Positions 26,568 through 41,500 of a DNA stretch of 64,000 nucleotides are shown piece by piece. The notes under the pieces were generated by a model. It made no database searches, was not told the DNA's origin, and worked only from the letters and a program-made list of their open reading frames with translations. This stretch comes from Cloeon dipterum (Eukaryota; Arthropoda; Insecta; Ephemeroptera; Baetidae), in contig NC_088786.1 of assembly GCF_949628265.1 (NCBI RefSeq), positions 13,764,001 through 13,828,000 of the forward strand, given 5' to 3'. Numbering within the stretch: the first letter of the stretch is position 1; each line of letters starts with the position of its first letter. The position numbers were made by a program, and so were the translations under genes.

Positions 26568-29500
26568 GTAATGCAATTGCAATTTTCTACCATTTCTTAG
26601 ACAAGGCAATAAATAGATCTTGCACTCACGGATGTATCTCAAGTAGAGTTAAAAGTTTTTACTTATTGTTCGTCGCGCTCGTAAATGGGCGCCTTTTTAA
26701 ACAACCAGCATGATATAGTTTGGAGCCATAAATAAATTACCCGGCGATAAAATCAGATTCATCAGACAACATTAAACGACTGCAGTGCAGCTTAAAAATC
26801 TATTTCACACTGCGCTGATAAGATCTTGCGTTGTAATTGAGCGTTTCGTTTCCAGCTGTTGCTTTGTACTGATCTCACGTTGGGGGTGCTATAAAATTGT
26901 TCAGAAAGATCTCCACGCTGAGATTGATTCACGAACTGAATATCATAGGCATTTCAGCTCGGAATTTTTAAGCTCAACACTTCGCAATCAGATTTTATAA
27001 TTTGACATCTTGAAATTCAAATCCTTTTCTTTTTGGCACGTGCCTTTGAATTGCAGAAAGTGATTCTCTCTAATGAGTAAATATATTTGCAAAACCATTC
27101 TGCGTTTTGTTTTCCCGCATTCATTCTTTTCGCGCGCACTGAGCCAATTAAGTGAGCTTTAATGATGATTGCGCACAATAGAAAACGTTCTCTTGATAAA
27201 AAAGGGAAAACACTAGAGGCGCGGAGGAGATGCGAACCGAGGAGGGTCGCACGTGCAATTCGATTATTATTTTTATTATTGTCACGAGGAGAGTTCTCGT
27301 CGGCATTAATCACTACGCTGTGTATATGCAAATCAAATGGTGCGTGTCTGCTTCATAGATATATGCCTAGGCACACACTCCCCGCGCGCGCGGAAAGCAA
27401 ATAATAGCATGAAGAGTAGATCCAAGAGGCTCTTGAAATCGCGGCGGCAAAATATTTGACAAACCCCTATCGTGCTGAGCAATTCCTCCCCCGCGCCTCT
27501 TTTTCCTGAATAATAGAGAGTTTTCTTTATGACTGGGGCGCAATTGTTCGCGTTGTTGTTTGTCCTTTTACATTCCTTTAAGGGATGTATAGAGCTTTAA
27601 GAAAAAGCACCCTGGAGTCAACTAAAGAGGCACATATGGCAACAAAAACGTTGTCAAAAAATATTTATTGGTTTTTATACCTTACCAGTGTCCACGTAGA
27701 GCTAATGAGAACACAATTCCGCATTGAGCCGCATGGCTTGAAACCAGAAAAGTTTTTGACGACCATAATTGAAAAAAAATCTCTGATTCGTTAGAAATGT
27801 ACAAGCGGGTTAAACAAACATTTACGCGTCGTGTGGTGAATCCTGAACATAACATTTTATGCCTCAGGGCTAATCGTATGGCCGGTGACATAATTATATG
27901 AATTACAGCAGTGGTAATTTGAGTATAGGTGATTAACGGGTGTAATGTTGTGCCAGAGTAAAGAAGAGAAAAGGTGCGTGCAATTTCATTCATTCAATTC
28001 ACCCCATATATGCGAATGAAAAATACATATTTCGGCATCACGTTTACATCCGTTTCGGATTAAAGGAGCATTGAAGCCTATTGTTGGCGATCAAAGAACG
28101 AGGCGGGCCAAAATATTGTGGCTCAATAGAATTATTTTATTTTGCCAACAACGAACTCTGAGTTGCACGCAGCTTGAAGGTCCAAATTAAACCATAGTAG
28201 CCGACGATCCTTTATTGGACTATTATTTGAACAGAATAATTTAATTTGCTGGTCCGCAACCTGGGTGGGTTTGTTCTTGACGTGCGGGAGAAGCTCTCAA
28301 TATCACACTTGATTACATGTGTTCCCGTTGCCCGGCTCCTCGCATCAGATATGTCTGTCAATTGGGCACGTGCTGCCGTGAAAATTCGCGTTTTACGCAG
28401 CACACACAAGGCAGATGAAAAGAGGCCGGCCGACCGGCCTTTTCATATGAAAAATTGATGACCACCTGGATCAAGAGCCTTTTCGGCCTCCTGTCACAGC
28501 CAATCGAGCTGAGGGGCCAATCAGTCGTGAAATATGGATGCATTTATTGGCTCCAAAGGCGATCTGGTCAGTTCTCAGGCAGATGTTACACGTGGGCTCG
28601 GAATTATTAAATTCCACTGAGCGGATCATGGTGCTGTTGAATGAGAAATTACATAAAATACGGATTAAAGTGAGCTCTGGTCTGATCCTTATGTTTCTTT
28701 GGGTCTTTTTAGTATATTATCTATATTTTTACGGCGCCGAAGTTATAAATTTCTTCATCAACAGCAAGAAAAACTCAAAGCCACTATGTATTATTAGTCA
28801 AAAGCCGAGGATGCTGCCCTTTATACAGTTTTTATAATGCAGTCGATGATAGGAGTATTTTATCAATTTGGAATTCCTGTCGAAAGCAGGCGTGACACAA
28901 AAGAGCCGCCGCCGTTCCCAATGGATCTGGACCGACTCAGCACTTTTTTCTATAAACTGAGCTGCATTTCCGCGCGCCGAGCCAAACAAGGTGAAAATAT
29001 TTACGGAAAATAAAGCTGGATGAAACGTGAATGTTCAAGTGCCTGTGTCATGCTCTCGCGGGCATTGTGTACTAAAGTTGGACGGAATAAAAGGTCCAGT
29101 GAAGCGAGCCCTCTTAAATGCGCTCCCCGTCGTCCGCCGCTGCTCCTTCTCTGCCCGAGCTCTGACAAGCAAATCTCGCGGCTAACAGATTACAAGTTTT
29201 AATATTTTATTGCTTGCACATACACACTTAAAATATAAGTTAAGCCATTTTGTGTTCATTTCGCTCATGTTTTTGTTTGTTTTACATGAAAGTCGATTTA
29301 TTTTGCATCTTTTTTACTGTTAATAATTAAGTATTGATTTTTTGTACAAAAGCTTCATTCATTAAATAACTCTCTAAATTGATCTAAAATGAAAGTTGTT
29401 TGCAGTTGGCAAAAATAAGAGGTCCGTGTTTGATTTACATATCCAGTTGCCTTTTGATAAATAATTTAGCGAATTCCAGCAGCCACTCCAAAAGCGTGCT

Positions 29501-32500
29501 CCTTTCATCATCTAAATAAAAGCATGCCTCTCGCAAACGATCCGAATTCCGCAGATTGACTCACTCACTGGCATGCATATAGTGCGGAGGCGGAGATGAA
29601 ATAATTCGAGTGCAAGACGGCGTGGCTAATCGAGAGAGGCGATTCGTGCTTCTCATATAACACACACACGTATATTACAAATTAAAAAGCCCGGCGTGCC
29701 GTCGTGATTAATGCTTCCGCACAAATTAATTTGGAGAAAGAGTTAGCAGCACAACAACATGGGAAACGTGCAGTTTGAATAATGATGCGCCTTTTTTAAT
29801 AATCGCTTTTTTAAGCAGAACATCATAAGAGAGAGAGAGAGGGAGGGAGAAGGGAGAGAGCTGGGATATAAAGTTGAAAAAAGGGAGCAACATCTGCTAA
29901 CTACGTACGCGAGGGCACTGCTGCTAAAAGGCACTATATCAAAACTGCCGACGACGAGTGAAAAAAGCTGCTGACCGACCCTCCCATTGAAAAATTCGAA
30001 CGGCAACACATATACACACAGAGAAGGGCAAGGGATCAGTGTTAATTACACGCTGATACAGCAGTGTTCTGTGACCCCTCTCTAGCGAAATATTGTATTT
30101 TGTGTCAACACCCAAGCGACCAGTTTTTCCTTCATTAATATTACCGTTAAATTTGTTAATTGCTGTTGTCGCCTCGTGTGTTTAATTTGAGAACAAAGAG
30201 ACAAGGTGAAAAAGTAGTGTGTGCACAAGGTGATTAACGTTGAAAAATCACCCAGGCCATGTCAGACTTTTGTGGACTTGCATCGGGGTGAATTTAAATA
30301 AGTTGGACAGAAATAAAAGACTCATTTGCATATTATAGGGCTTGATGCTGTACAATTAATTTTAAGTCGAATTCATTGGTATGAAGAAAAGGAGATATTT
30401 TTTATAGTGTTGGACATGGAAAATGTATTTTACTATACTATACATGAAGTTGGGGAACGGAGAGAAAATCCCTTTTATCCTGCTTGTGTCATAGGACATT
30501 TTTTAGCCATAATGGACACACAAATATTTCTTTGCAACGCCTTCAACTGTGACAGGGTATTTGGTAGAGTTAAATTGTAAAAAACTAAACAATAAATAAC
30601 ATTTTGAAATATCTGGAATGACTAAGTATCACTTGTAAGAGTTTTAACATGTAAGAAACTAAATAGAAGACTATACAGTATTTCCACATTTGTATAGCAG
30701 TCAGACCATCCAAAAAGTTATGGCATAGTTCTTTGCAACGCACACTCATCTCACAATCAGGTGCTCGCGGAAACCCTGATTTCATGAATGGGTTTCCCCT
30801 CAGGAAAAAGCACCAAACTCGCGGCACTTCATGGCACGCACATACGCACACACGGCAAAGGAGCAAAATCTTCAAGCTTTAATTCTATATATGTGAGTCT
30901 GTGTCAAAAGTCGGCAGATAAGCGTGTGTTTGTAGGGTCTCTAGAAACGATTATGACTCATTTTAGAGCAGCGCGGCATCAACCTATAAAGGCTTCCACT
31001 TCCAAGAAGCGTTGTGTTTTTTTCCTGTCCGAGAGCGAGGAAGATGATATCCCCCGCCGCCGTTTTTCTCTTCCCACATTGTCGGTCTTTTTTAATCGCA
31101 GCGGAAAAGGCAGAAAAGGAAATCGAAATCACTAGAGAAAAATTGATACCAGGAGATTATTTGTTCGCTTCGAGGCGGGCGATGTATACGAGTAGTGGTT
31201 TTTACTGCTGTTGCCGCCAATTTACGAACCATCAATACAACCAATTTGGAAGGAGATTCAACAACGAACCTGTAGGCGAAATAATATAAGGCTCAAGTAT
31301 TTTACAGCAGCATAATAAGAATTTTGTTTCACGCATAGCTCTTTGATTTGTTAAGCTGTGATTTTTTTAGTTTCATAGCTCTTAAGAAATAAGCAAGTTA
31401 ATATTGATTTTCCATAAACTAAAGTTCATTTTTCCTTTCCAACAATGAAGATTTTTTTTAGAAAGTTAACTTATTCGGCTATTATACATATTATGTAGCA
31501 AGATAGATTTCTCAAGAAAGGAAAAGTAGTGTTTTTTATATATTTTTCATATTTTTATTGAGACTTTGGTACAACGAGACAAAAGATTTCATAACGTTTC
31601 AAAAACGTGATTGTAATGCATTGCAAGTTCAGGATCCGTGACCCTGCCAGTCGATTTTGAAATTATATGGTATCCCTGTATCGTGTGTCATTTAGCTTGG
31701 TCGGCAGCGATTTGTGCTGTGCTGCTGCCTCCACTTTTCAGGCAGCAGATGCGCAGCAATTAGGCTAAAAGTAGCAGCCGCAGCGACCGGCCGTCCTGGG
31801 GGGACGTGTGGGCCCCCTGAGCCGTTTGTCGGGGTCACGACTCGCCCTAGGGCAAGCACGCGCGGCTTCTCCGAAAAGGCAGCTCGTCTCAATTGTTATG
31901 GAGTCACCGTTCAAGCAAAACACAGTTTTCTTTCTTTCCTCTGATATGAGCAACGAGAAGGCATATCGCGTTTCTCTGAAGAGGAAGTACGCTATAAAAA
32001 CACAAGAAAAAGCAGGCGGCGCGAGAGGGGGATTTTCCTCCGCGCGTATTTCAGCAGTAACGCTCAATTAGCCAGTAATTAATGTTTCGACACTCAGAGC
32101 GATTTTCCTCTTGGAACACTCAGATTTCTCATGCAGCTTGTGCGTGAGTAAATATATCTGGGCATATACAAAATGAAAAAACGTATATAATAACAAATAT
32201 TTTAAGCTAACTTTTTATGGACTGTTTGAAATATTTTACGATATGATGCAAGTGCAATAATACATCGTTTGTTTTATTCTGAAAACTAATTAATATTAAA
32301 ATTTAAACTTCAAATTCCTCTCGGGTTAACTTTGTAGCATCTAATAAAATATTTATTCTGATCTCTCAAAATATGAAGAGAAAATTGCTCAAAAATAAAT
32401 CACACTGAGACTGAAGATATTTAAAAAGAAATAGAAAACTACACATGTTTTTCAGACTAGGACGTTCGACTCAAAAAAACTTCATTTTGAAGATTTAAAC

Positions 32501-35500
32501 GTTATACCCTTTTGCTATAGAAAATGTTGTGCTATTCCTACTGCATCTTAGATTTAAAACACGGTTAACGACGAAGCATAACCATAAATATCGCTAGCCA
32601 TAAAGGCAAACATCTCGAACAAAACACTGAATATTCACGCGATTTAGACGAACAACAGCGATCCGTCATAACTGGAAACGTCATATTTCGCTGCTACCAA
32701 GCACAAAAAGCTGCCAAGCACTCACGTTTTTCTTTTTCACTCATATTCACTCACCCTCGGCGCGCTTGTAAACAAACAATTACGCGCCCTTCGGCGGCAC
32801 AGCATCCCGCTGCAGCAGTCGTCGACGTCTGTTAGCATCACAGCGAACGAAAAGTCAGTCGCGAGATTATAATAGGCGCGCGGAAAAACGACCGAAAAAT
32901 CACCCGCGGCGTGCATTTGTTGTTCGCGCGCGACAACGCGTGATGGCAACTTTGCTCTCGGTGCGCTACATGACGCACTTTTCATTTATTATCGCGCGCG
33001 TCTACAGGGAGGTCTTTTTTGCCGACGGACGTGCGCGGCCAAAGGGGTTAAGCTTTGCTTGGTTCCTTTGAACCGTGTGCAGCCGCTTTAATTGGTAATA
33101 GCCGGCTCCACGACAGGGGGTTATTTCGGATCGGACGAACGCCTTTTGCTAATTCGATTTTTTCTACCTCGCAGCTCTCGATTCAATTAAATCGCTGGCC
33201 CCGCGCTTTCACCCCTTTTGCCTCCGATTTTGAATGTGCTGGAGCGGAAGTAACTGAATTTATTTGGGGAAAACCGTGAAGGAAAGTTTTTTTGTAGTGA
33301 TTTTTTGCTCCTCGTCTCTATAATTTTTACCAGGCGTGACGTTTGAAGGATTCCGTTCAGTGAGAAAACCATTCCAATTTTGGAGAAAGCTTTTACCATT
33401 CCTGGTGTGCTAACTAGGTCTAAGTGTGGTTAACGGCTGGCTGTCAATATGGGTAAAAAATGCTGCGATATGGTGTGTCTGATTTAAAGAATAAAAATAC
33501 ACACAATTTTGTTTTTCAATGTTAAAGTTTCATTTTTGAGAAACCCCAGGTCTGTGCCATGTCATTAGGTGTAGCCGTGAGTGGCCTTTTTCTGAAAAAA
33601 GCAATTTGATTTTATTTCATGTAACCTCTCCTCCAGTAGTTTACAAAGGAGCTTTGAAATGCTTGTTGTGTTTATGAAAGACTTGCTTTTTCTGTACACA
33701 TTCCTTTTTCTTTACAACCACCATGGTTGAGATTTTACCAAGCAAAAGAGAAACCTTGCAAGGACGCGTCGCTTTTCAAACGAGTTATTTCTCCTGAAGT
33801 GTCAGTTAGAGGAAAACAGCCAAAATTTATGACTTCAATGTTACCAAATGCACTTTGAGCAATAACATTTTTTACACAATCTACACCTCCTCTCTGCTCT
33901 AGCCCCGGGCAGACGGGCAGCGCACACAAGTTTTGCTGCGAGCGTAAATGTAAAAAAGCTCGCAACTCACTCCGCTGAGCTAGCCAATTAAGCTGTTGAT
34001 TTTTCAATAAAGATAGAGACTCGCGACTTTGATGTTTTAGTTTAACGTTGTTCCTCCGTTCCGACGAGATTTTATTATCTGTTTATTTGTTTTGAGAGCT
34101 GGCAGCATCGCTCAGAAACGAGAGTACACAGCCGGCCCTCGTAAAATTAGGCGTCAAATTGCGCCTGCTGCGTGTGTGTTACTGCTTCAAATAAATTCTG
34201 CCCGATAAATTATAAATAAATCTGAGGTGGCACGTTTAGAAAACACTCGCTTCCTTTCCAAAACTATCTCTACTCACAATAATCCATTTTGACTCTATTT
34301 CCGTTTTGAAGATTCAATCTTAGGAAAACGTACCAAGCACATTTGATTTCTCTGCTATTAAAAACTCAATTTTATTATCTTCATTGTATATGATGTCAGC
34401 GAATGATTCGGGAATGACTCAAATCATGCTTATCGCGCTAATAATAATATTTTATTTTAGGTGGTGATGTGTTTAGCTATTAAAGATATTCATATCGTGA
34501 CAGCACCGATACATAACGCAGTTAAAAGGCGTTTTAATAGATGCCAGGACCTCATTATTCAAACGTTTAATTAATTAGAAGCAGAGACCCCAGGGAGAGG
34601 AATAAAAAAGCAGAGACGTTCACTCTCCGATGATAATTTCGACTCGAGACAAATCGCAGGCGTGAATATGATGAATATTCGGATGATGCCGCCGTGGCTT
34701 TTTCTCAGAGCACAACGCGGCGGCGTCGGCTTTTTATCCGCTCTAACAAAAGTTTCCAGCTGTGGTACAAATGAGACAATAATCTGTACACACAACTCAC
34801 ACTTTATATAATGCGATATGCACCTCGGCATCACAATCAAGCTGCGGAGAGCAAAAAATCGGATTCGGGAGAAACGTGTCCAGCTCTTTTCCCGCATGCC
34901 AAGCAAAAAAATATTGCTCCGACGCGACTCGCTTTTCTCAGACAATCTGGAGTGAATAACAAAGAGACCGAAATCTAATAATATGCATCTTGACTCTGCG
35001 GGTTGCGGAGAAAATAGCTGCTTGCTTGAAATAATGTGCTAAGACCGAATTAAGCTGTGCAACAAACCCTTATATTTACATCCATCCAGAATTAATTTTT
35101 AGAAAAAAAACAACATACCTGTTGTGTGGATTATTTTCTTAATAAAAAAATCGATTCCAGTATAATTCCTACCTCCGTGATTGCTGCAAAGACGCACATA
35201 AAAAGTTTGCAATATCAATGCACTGTCAAGAGGGAACGAATCCACGCTATTACTTAAATGTGTGCCATTATGCCAGCGAACATAATTTCCTTTCTTTTTT
35301 TTACTCGATTCCACAAAAAAGGAAAGCGAGACGTATAAAATAATGCGATTGCGATGAAGGCAGCTGAAAGGCAGGCAATATGTAGTGTGATATATAAAAG
35401 GGTAAATCGTGATTTCTGCGGAACTACGCTCTGGGGAGCGGCCAGATGGGCCGCAAGCGTACTAAAACTGTTCATCCACGCTCAAATTGCATGAGCATAT

Positions 35501-38500
35501 TTTTCGCAGAGCAAATTATTGTATCAAATTTACTCTATTTACCGTATTTGTGCTTACTCTTTATTTGGTGTTGTAGTCAAATGGCAATGATCCTTTTCTT
35601 CGGTATGTCAAAATTGAGATCATTGTGAAGATGCGATCAAACCTTTTCCGTGAAAGAATAATTCGAATAATTCAATTTGACCTTCCTCATTTTTACACTT
35701 ACGTTTTTAGCGGTGCTGTAAAAACGTTTAGCATTAAACTGCTTGTAGTGCAGCACAAATTGAGCAACCTTAATATATTTATGCAGTCGTAAAATCCAAA
35801 GAGTTATTACGAATGTACACGCCTCGTTTTACGACCAACAGACGGATGATTCACCTTTTACTTCCGTGGAAATGCGTGCAAAAAGTCGGAGTGGAACCAA
35901 ATCGCTGAATGTCTCAATTTAATCGCGTGCGCTTTCTCACGCCTTTTTTCTACACAAATCGAAAAAAATGTGTGACTTCATTCGCTGAGCAAATATCAAC
36001 CCCTAAAAACTCACCCCCTCCAAAGCATGACTTCGTTTACGTACCCGTCATCGGGATGGCGAAAAAAACAAAGCAGCAGAGCAAGAAACAAACAAGATCT
36101 GTTTCAAAAAGATCATTTGCATAATGTGAAAGGCCTGCAGACAAAATTACACGCATGCTTCTTTTTTCACAAGAGAGACCGAGGACGTGTGCAACTGACT
36201 TTTTTGCTATTATTCATAGCACACTGACGGTAGCTGCAACGTGACTTGGCAGATCATTAATTAATTACTTTAAGGGAAGGCAGTTGCTGATATTTTGAAC
36301 CGTAAATATTATTCCTTCTTTATAACTGACTTTGCCGATCGAGTGGAATTTGAGGAATTATATTGGCGATTGTGTGGGTTGAATCGTGCGTGATTTGTGC
36401 CTCTTTCCCTCCGCTCACAACACGAAAATAAAATATGTGCGTGTGTACAGCAAGAAATGCACCTGAATGAAAATGTCACCACTCAAAGAGGGAGGCAAAA
36501 GTCACGCCAACGATCAAGCCGTTTTATTATCAAGAAGCGGAAAACGTTCTTTTCACCCTCAGCGTGCTCATTGAAATTATGACGTGTGTATCATTTCAAG
36601 AGCATCTGTACGTTGAAATCTGGCCAGGGGCATCGGACTTGTTGTCAAAAGATGCGTCAGGAATTCATTGGACAATAGTAGTTTTGTGTATTGTGTGTTT
36701 ACCAACAATATGCGATCCCCGACTGGCTGACCCTCATTTATCATATGACATTCAATTGGCTATATATCACTTTTTACCTTTTCAATCCATGGTCCAAGTT
36801 TTTTTACAATATATGTTGTATTTTGTTTCATTTTTTGTACAGCGTGCGTGAGAAATGAATTTTCACAGGGCATTCTATAAAAAAGCCTGAATCTTTTATT
36901 CATACAGTTGGGAAATAAATATTATTATTATATTAAATTTGTTTATTTTCATCTAATTGGAAGTTGATATACATAATATAAATTCATAGATCAGGTTATC
37001 AGAAGCCAAAAATCAATAAAACAGACTGTAGTCGTCGCGATGCGCCCGTTCAAAATTTTAACTTAACACAACTTCAGATGATCACAAAAAGTTAAAAATT
37101 CACTCCACAATTGTTGCTTCAGAAGCGCGGGAAACTGCGCGGCAGTGCAGTCTTTGAGCACAGCGGCAAGTCGTTCCAGGATATTACGACCCTGAAAGAA
37201 ATATGCCGAAAACGCTCCGGGTATATTGAACCGTGAAATTTCCAATTAAAAAAAGGGACACAATTTTTTCCCAACTGTTACACTGCAAATCAGGGGTTAG
37301 AAAATGTCACTGCGCTGCAGTGAGAAAATGTCAACCCACCGCATGTCACTGCTGCGCGGTGCGAAAAACTCACCTTTGACATCCCCAGGTATAGTGACAT
37401 ACGGCGGGGTGAGATTTTCTCACTACAGCGCAGTGACATTTTCTCACCCCTGACTTGCAGTGTATATATGCAAGGGAAGTGCAGTGACCTCTGCAGCTTT
37501 TTATTCTTCGACTTCGAAAACCTGCGTTGTTGGGAAACATCACTTTTGTTTGCTGGGACTATGCTTTCGCCACAATCCCATTGCATACACCTTTTTTTAA
37601 CGTTCAATTTTTTAACTGCAAGTGAAAAAACTTTTGAAATAATTGTTGTTGGCCAACAAATTGCTCCAACAACTTTCCTTTTGATGTTGCGTCTAACTAA
37701 GTGCAATGCTCCATTGTAATATGTTTCATTTTACTTTACACAGCTGTACCAAAAATATTTGTAATTCGCGGCAATTCGATTCGTTCAAATCGTACTCCCT
37801 ACAAAAAGAAGTGAGAACCTAGAGTCTGATAAAACAGCAAAATTCGTTTATTCCGCTACTGTCAAAATGGAATGTGCTATATAAATTTAAGTTTTGCTGT
37901 TTTAGCAGACTGTGTTTTCGAGAAGTGATCACTTCTCATAGCTGGGAGTAAGATTTGAACTTTTAAAATTTATCAGTTTATGAACTTTGAAAACAGGATA
38001 TTAAACAGTCAATATTCAAGTAAAAACAGAACGGTATAGAAAATAGTAGTAAATTTTTTCTGAGATAATGAAAATAAAACATAACAAGTTTTGACCAGTT
38101 TTTATAGGGAGCTATCAAAATCGTCACTTTGCTCATTTATTTTATCAAATAGCAGGAAACCCCAAGCAAGAAATCTTGCTGTACGTGTGGTTTTCCTTTT
38201 CCTTTCAAAAAAGTTAATTAGCGTTTTCCTTGTCGCAGCAGCTGATAAAAATATTTATATAGCTGCGAGCATTTGTCCCAATCCGAGAGCAGCAATATTG
38301 TTTTCATTGTTGTAATATAATGATCTGCAAAATCGATCAAGTTGGTGACGGAGGCTGTTTCGCTTTGCGCAGGTTCACCTGAGAGCTCACTTCATAATGA
38401 ATGGCGTCTGCGTGCGGTGGAAAGGCTGGATAGACCTTGATCGCCTCGACGGCGTTGGCTGTCTCGAGTTCGACGAGGACAAGGCCCAGGTAAGTGCAAA

Positions 38501-41500
38501 ATTGAAACACAAACACACACGCATCCCCCAGGAATTCGATTCAAAGTGGCTTGGGACTCGGGACGCTAAAGTCGACTCGAGTTTCAGCTTCTTCCGCTCG
38601 CTATTGAGTATTGCGTCGCAGTGACGCCCTAAGCAAATGAATAGCAAGTTTTATGCATGATTCATAATTTTTGGAAAATAATGCGAACCTTAAGTGAGAG
38701 CAATTTTGATTTTTCTTTTGTCAATAAATTCTCCAAGTAGTGCTCTTAAATAAACACTATAGCTCTTTACATACTATATTTTCTACTTGTACTCAAACAA
38801 AGTTCATCAGTGATCTCTATTTGCATCACTCTTTGATAACAGAAAAATGAGCAACCGCACTTCTGAAACACTAACTTGAATTGTTTTTAAATTGAAAAAT
38901 GGAACATACTTTTTTGTTGATATTAAATATTTCGCGGATTTGTTTTCATTTTTTATATTCGCATATTATTTAATATTTCATGTTGTTGCTTTTTTAATTC
39001 ATAGAGGCCACCAATTTAATTCATTTAAAATCATGATCTCAGTTTAAATGAAACTAAATCCGTGTTCAATCGTTTTTAAGAACGAAGACTTGATTCTGCG
39101 AGACCAAATCGAGCGGTACAACCAGAGGTTGCGGGATTTTGAAGATAAGCAACGAGTCTTCCGCTCACACCCGCAGCTGGACCGACCAGAAAATGATATC
39201 GAGGCTTTGGTAAGTGATTTCATCAATACAAAAATTTAACCTAGCTCGATACATTCTTACTCGCATTCAAATTTTAATTACCATATTATGCAGTATAGAT
39301 GCTGAGCATTAGTGATTTCATGCAACGACAAAGCGCATGAAAAGGTGAATTACTTGAGTAGATGGTTCCACAATATATAACAATACCCAAAGTTAGCTTT
39401 TTCGAGAGGATTTGTGCTCTCTGAGACGAGAGATAGCGGCATTGCTTATTATTAACAACGGATTTTGAAATCTCGTGCCAAAGGGGACATTTTTAAAAGG
39501 GCACCAAATCCGATTATAGCATCAGCGTACACATACACACACACACACACCCTCTCACTCTCAGCGGGGTGGGGGAGGATCAGCGCGCACACTGCCGCGG
39601 GCGGACCTATACATATTTCAAAGGACATGAATGCGCATTACGAAAGGGTTGTATAGTCAAATGTGCATGGGAAAGTGCTGCGAAACAAAACCCTTTCGCA
39701 AACAAACAGAGAGCAGCAGAAATATTATGGGAAAAAACGAGAGAAAGGGATGCAGAAGAATGAAGTTTTTGTATTGATAAAGGCTTTGAAAGGTATAAAA
39801 ATTCTTCTTTATATTGAGTTGTTTGAGTTAACGCCAATTGATTCCAATTATTTTCAGAATTATTTATATGTGAGCAAGCTGAGCTCAAGATTGGTATTCA
39901 CTCTTAATTAAATGGTTTGTGTCAATATTGGCCTATATGGAAACGAATCTCTTTCTTCATTTTTAACGTCAGCACAGCTTAACTTTTGGGCGTACAATAT
40001 TTTCTTTGCATTTAAAATCAAATACTTCTTGAAGTTAAATAGTATTTTTTTTTAAATTATCAATTGCAGCTAAACTCGATAGTAAGAGAACTATGCAGTA
40101 ATGTTTAACGTTTTAAATGACAAATTAAGACTATAACACAACAAAAAAGGCTAAATTAAACATTATTATCTTAATTGGTTGGCACTGACTATAGGTTTAC
40201 TATCTTGCTGTTTAGTAATTTATCACCAAAACGTGCAATCCTATAGCGCTGGTTTAATCACTGCCCTAACAAATTGAATCGGGGAAGGCATAATTTTAAT
40301 TACCATCGCCAAAAAAGTTCTGTGGGCTATTTTGTTTTTAAATTATCCTTACGAAGCTTTGAATTGAGCAAATAACTACATGCGTATTTCTTCTGTAATC
40401 GCAGCAAATATAATTAAACTCAATTGTGGATTGATCACAACATACACGCCTCATTTAAAGGTCACCAAAATAACTTCACAAATACAAACAATATTACCAG
40501 CAGAAAAATCTTCCAATCACCAGTACCAATGCGTTGTTTAAAATAAATGAATAATACGCTTTGAGTAATAGACGCACTAGAGTTCAACAATTAGAATAAA
40601 ATTAGTTGACTCAAAATATACATTAGACTAACAGACCTCAAAAAGCAAAAAAATATCTCAATTAAATATAAATTGAACAGCAAGAGTTTGCACTGAAATC
40701 AAAGATGGTTGCCAGCGGAAATTGCGTGCAGGACGTGAGTGCTGCTGTGTCAGCTTTATTTTGAGCGTCGCACACACATTCAATATAGTGTCTTGCCGGC
40801 TCACTCGCTCGTCAGAGTAATAATTCAGTAGCGAACAAAGAGGACACACAACAACATTTGATATACGAGAGGGGTGCGGGAACTGGTTGCCCCCTTTTCC
40901 TTTTCGCAGGGGTTGCTTTTCGGCCAATAAGGGCTGCAACTTTGAAGAGGGGACACGCCCTTTTTATTAGTTACCATCGCACTGCTACTGATGCTGCCGG
41001 GCGCACTCGTCCCTTTTCAACAGGGCATTGTGCGTAATTTCAGCGTAATAATACAGCAAATGTCTAAAGCGAGAGAGGAACAGTAATGGCCTCTGCTATG
41101 CTGGCCAGTCAAAAAGAGTCTTTTGATTAACGGTTTCACTTTTTGCTCTTCAATGGAGGCAGACGGATTCAGAATGGAATATAATGTATGAAATCAATTG
41201 TATTTTATTATTTTCTCAAACTCTAACTTACCTCTTCTTTTTCTATGAGACGAAGGTTTAAAAATTTTATAACTTGTTAATAGAAAATCATCAATTTTTT
41301 TGTCCAATATGCTCCTCACAGATTTATATATTTCAATTGTACGTTTAAAATAGCTAATTCCTTCTCTGATCGCAGCTTTTCAGCAGTTTGTTTTACAAAT
41401 CTAAATTTTGATTGATCTCATCCGTATTTCACGAATTTCTCCTATTCAATAGCATTTTTCCGTCACTGGATTTCTCGTTTCCACCAGACTGATTGGCAGG

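Larger units (their letters stand above)
26568..38372 (+). other. CBF-beta intron 3, 11.8 kb
   Basis: No coding exon is supported here. The sequence is AT-rich with several GC-rich islands (about 27180-27400, 28390-28460, 31720-31890, 32740-33060) that might be regulatory. It also holds small hairpins at 28415-28446 and 31722-31748, a purine (GA)n run at 29829-29860, and two fold-back elements at 37281-37462 and 37783-37960. Confidence 0.65.

Noticed and set aside
36564..36851. 95-codon plus-strand hydrophobic ORF in the CBF-beta intron
   Set aside because: AT-rich and without splice or homology support; hydrophobicity follows from T-rich codons.
37290..37706. 138-codon minus-strand ORF
   Set aside because: It overlaps the fold-back element and adjacent intron; no domain seen.
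40070..40108. Alternative terminal CBF-beta exon (LNSIVRELCSNV then stop)
   Set aside because: The acceptor is acceptable, but the codons are AT-rich like the intron; the exon at 51837 looks more like coding sequence. Kept only as an isoform possibility.
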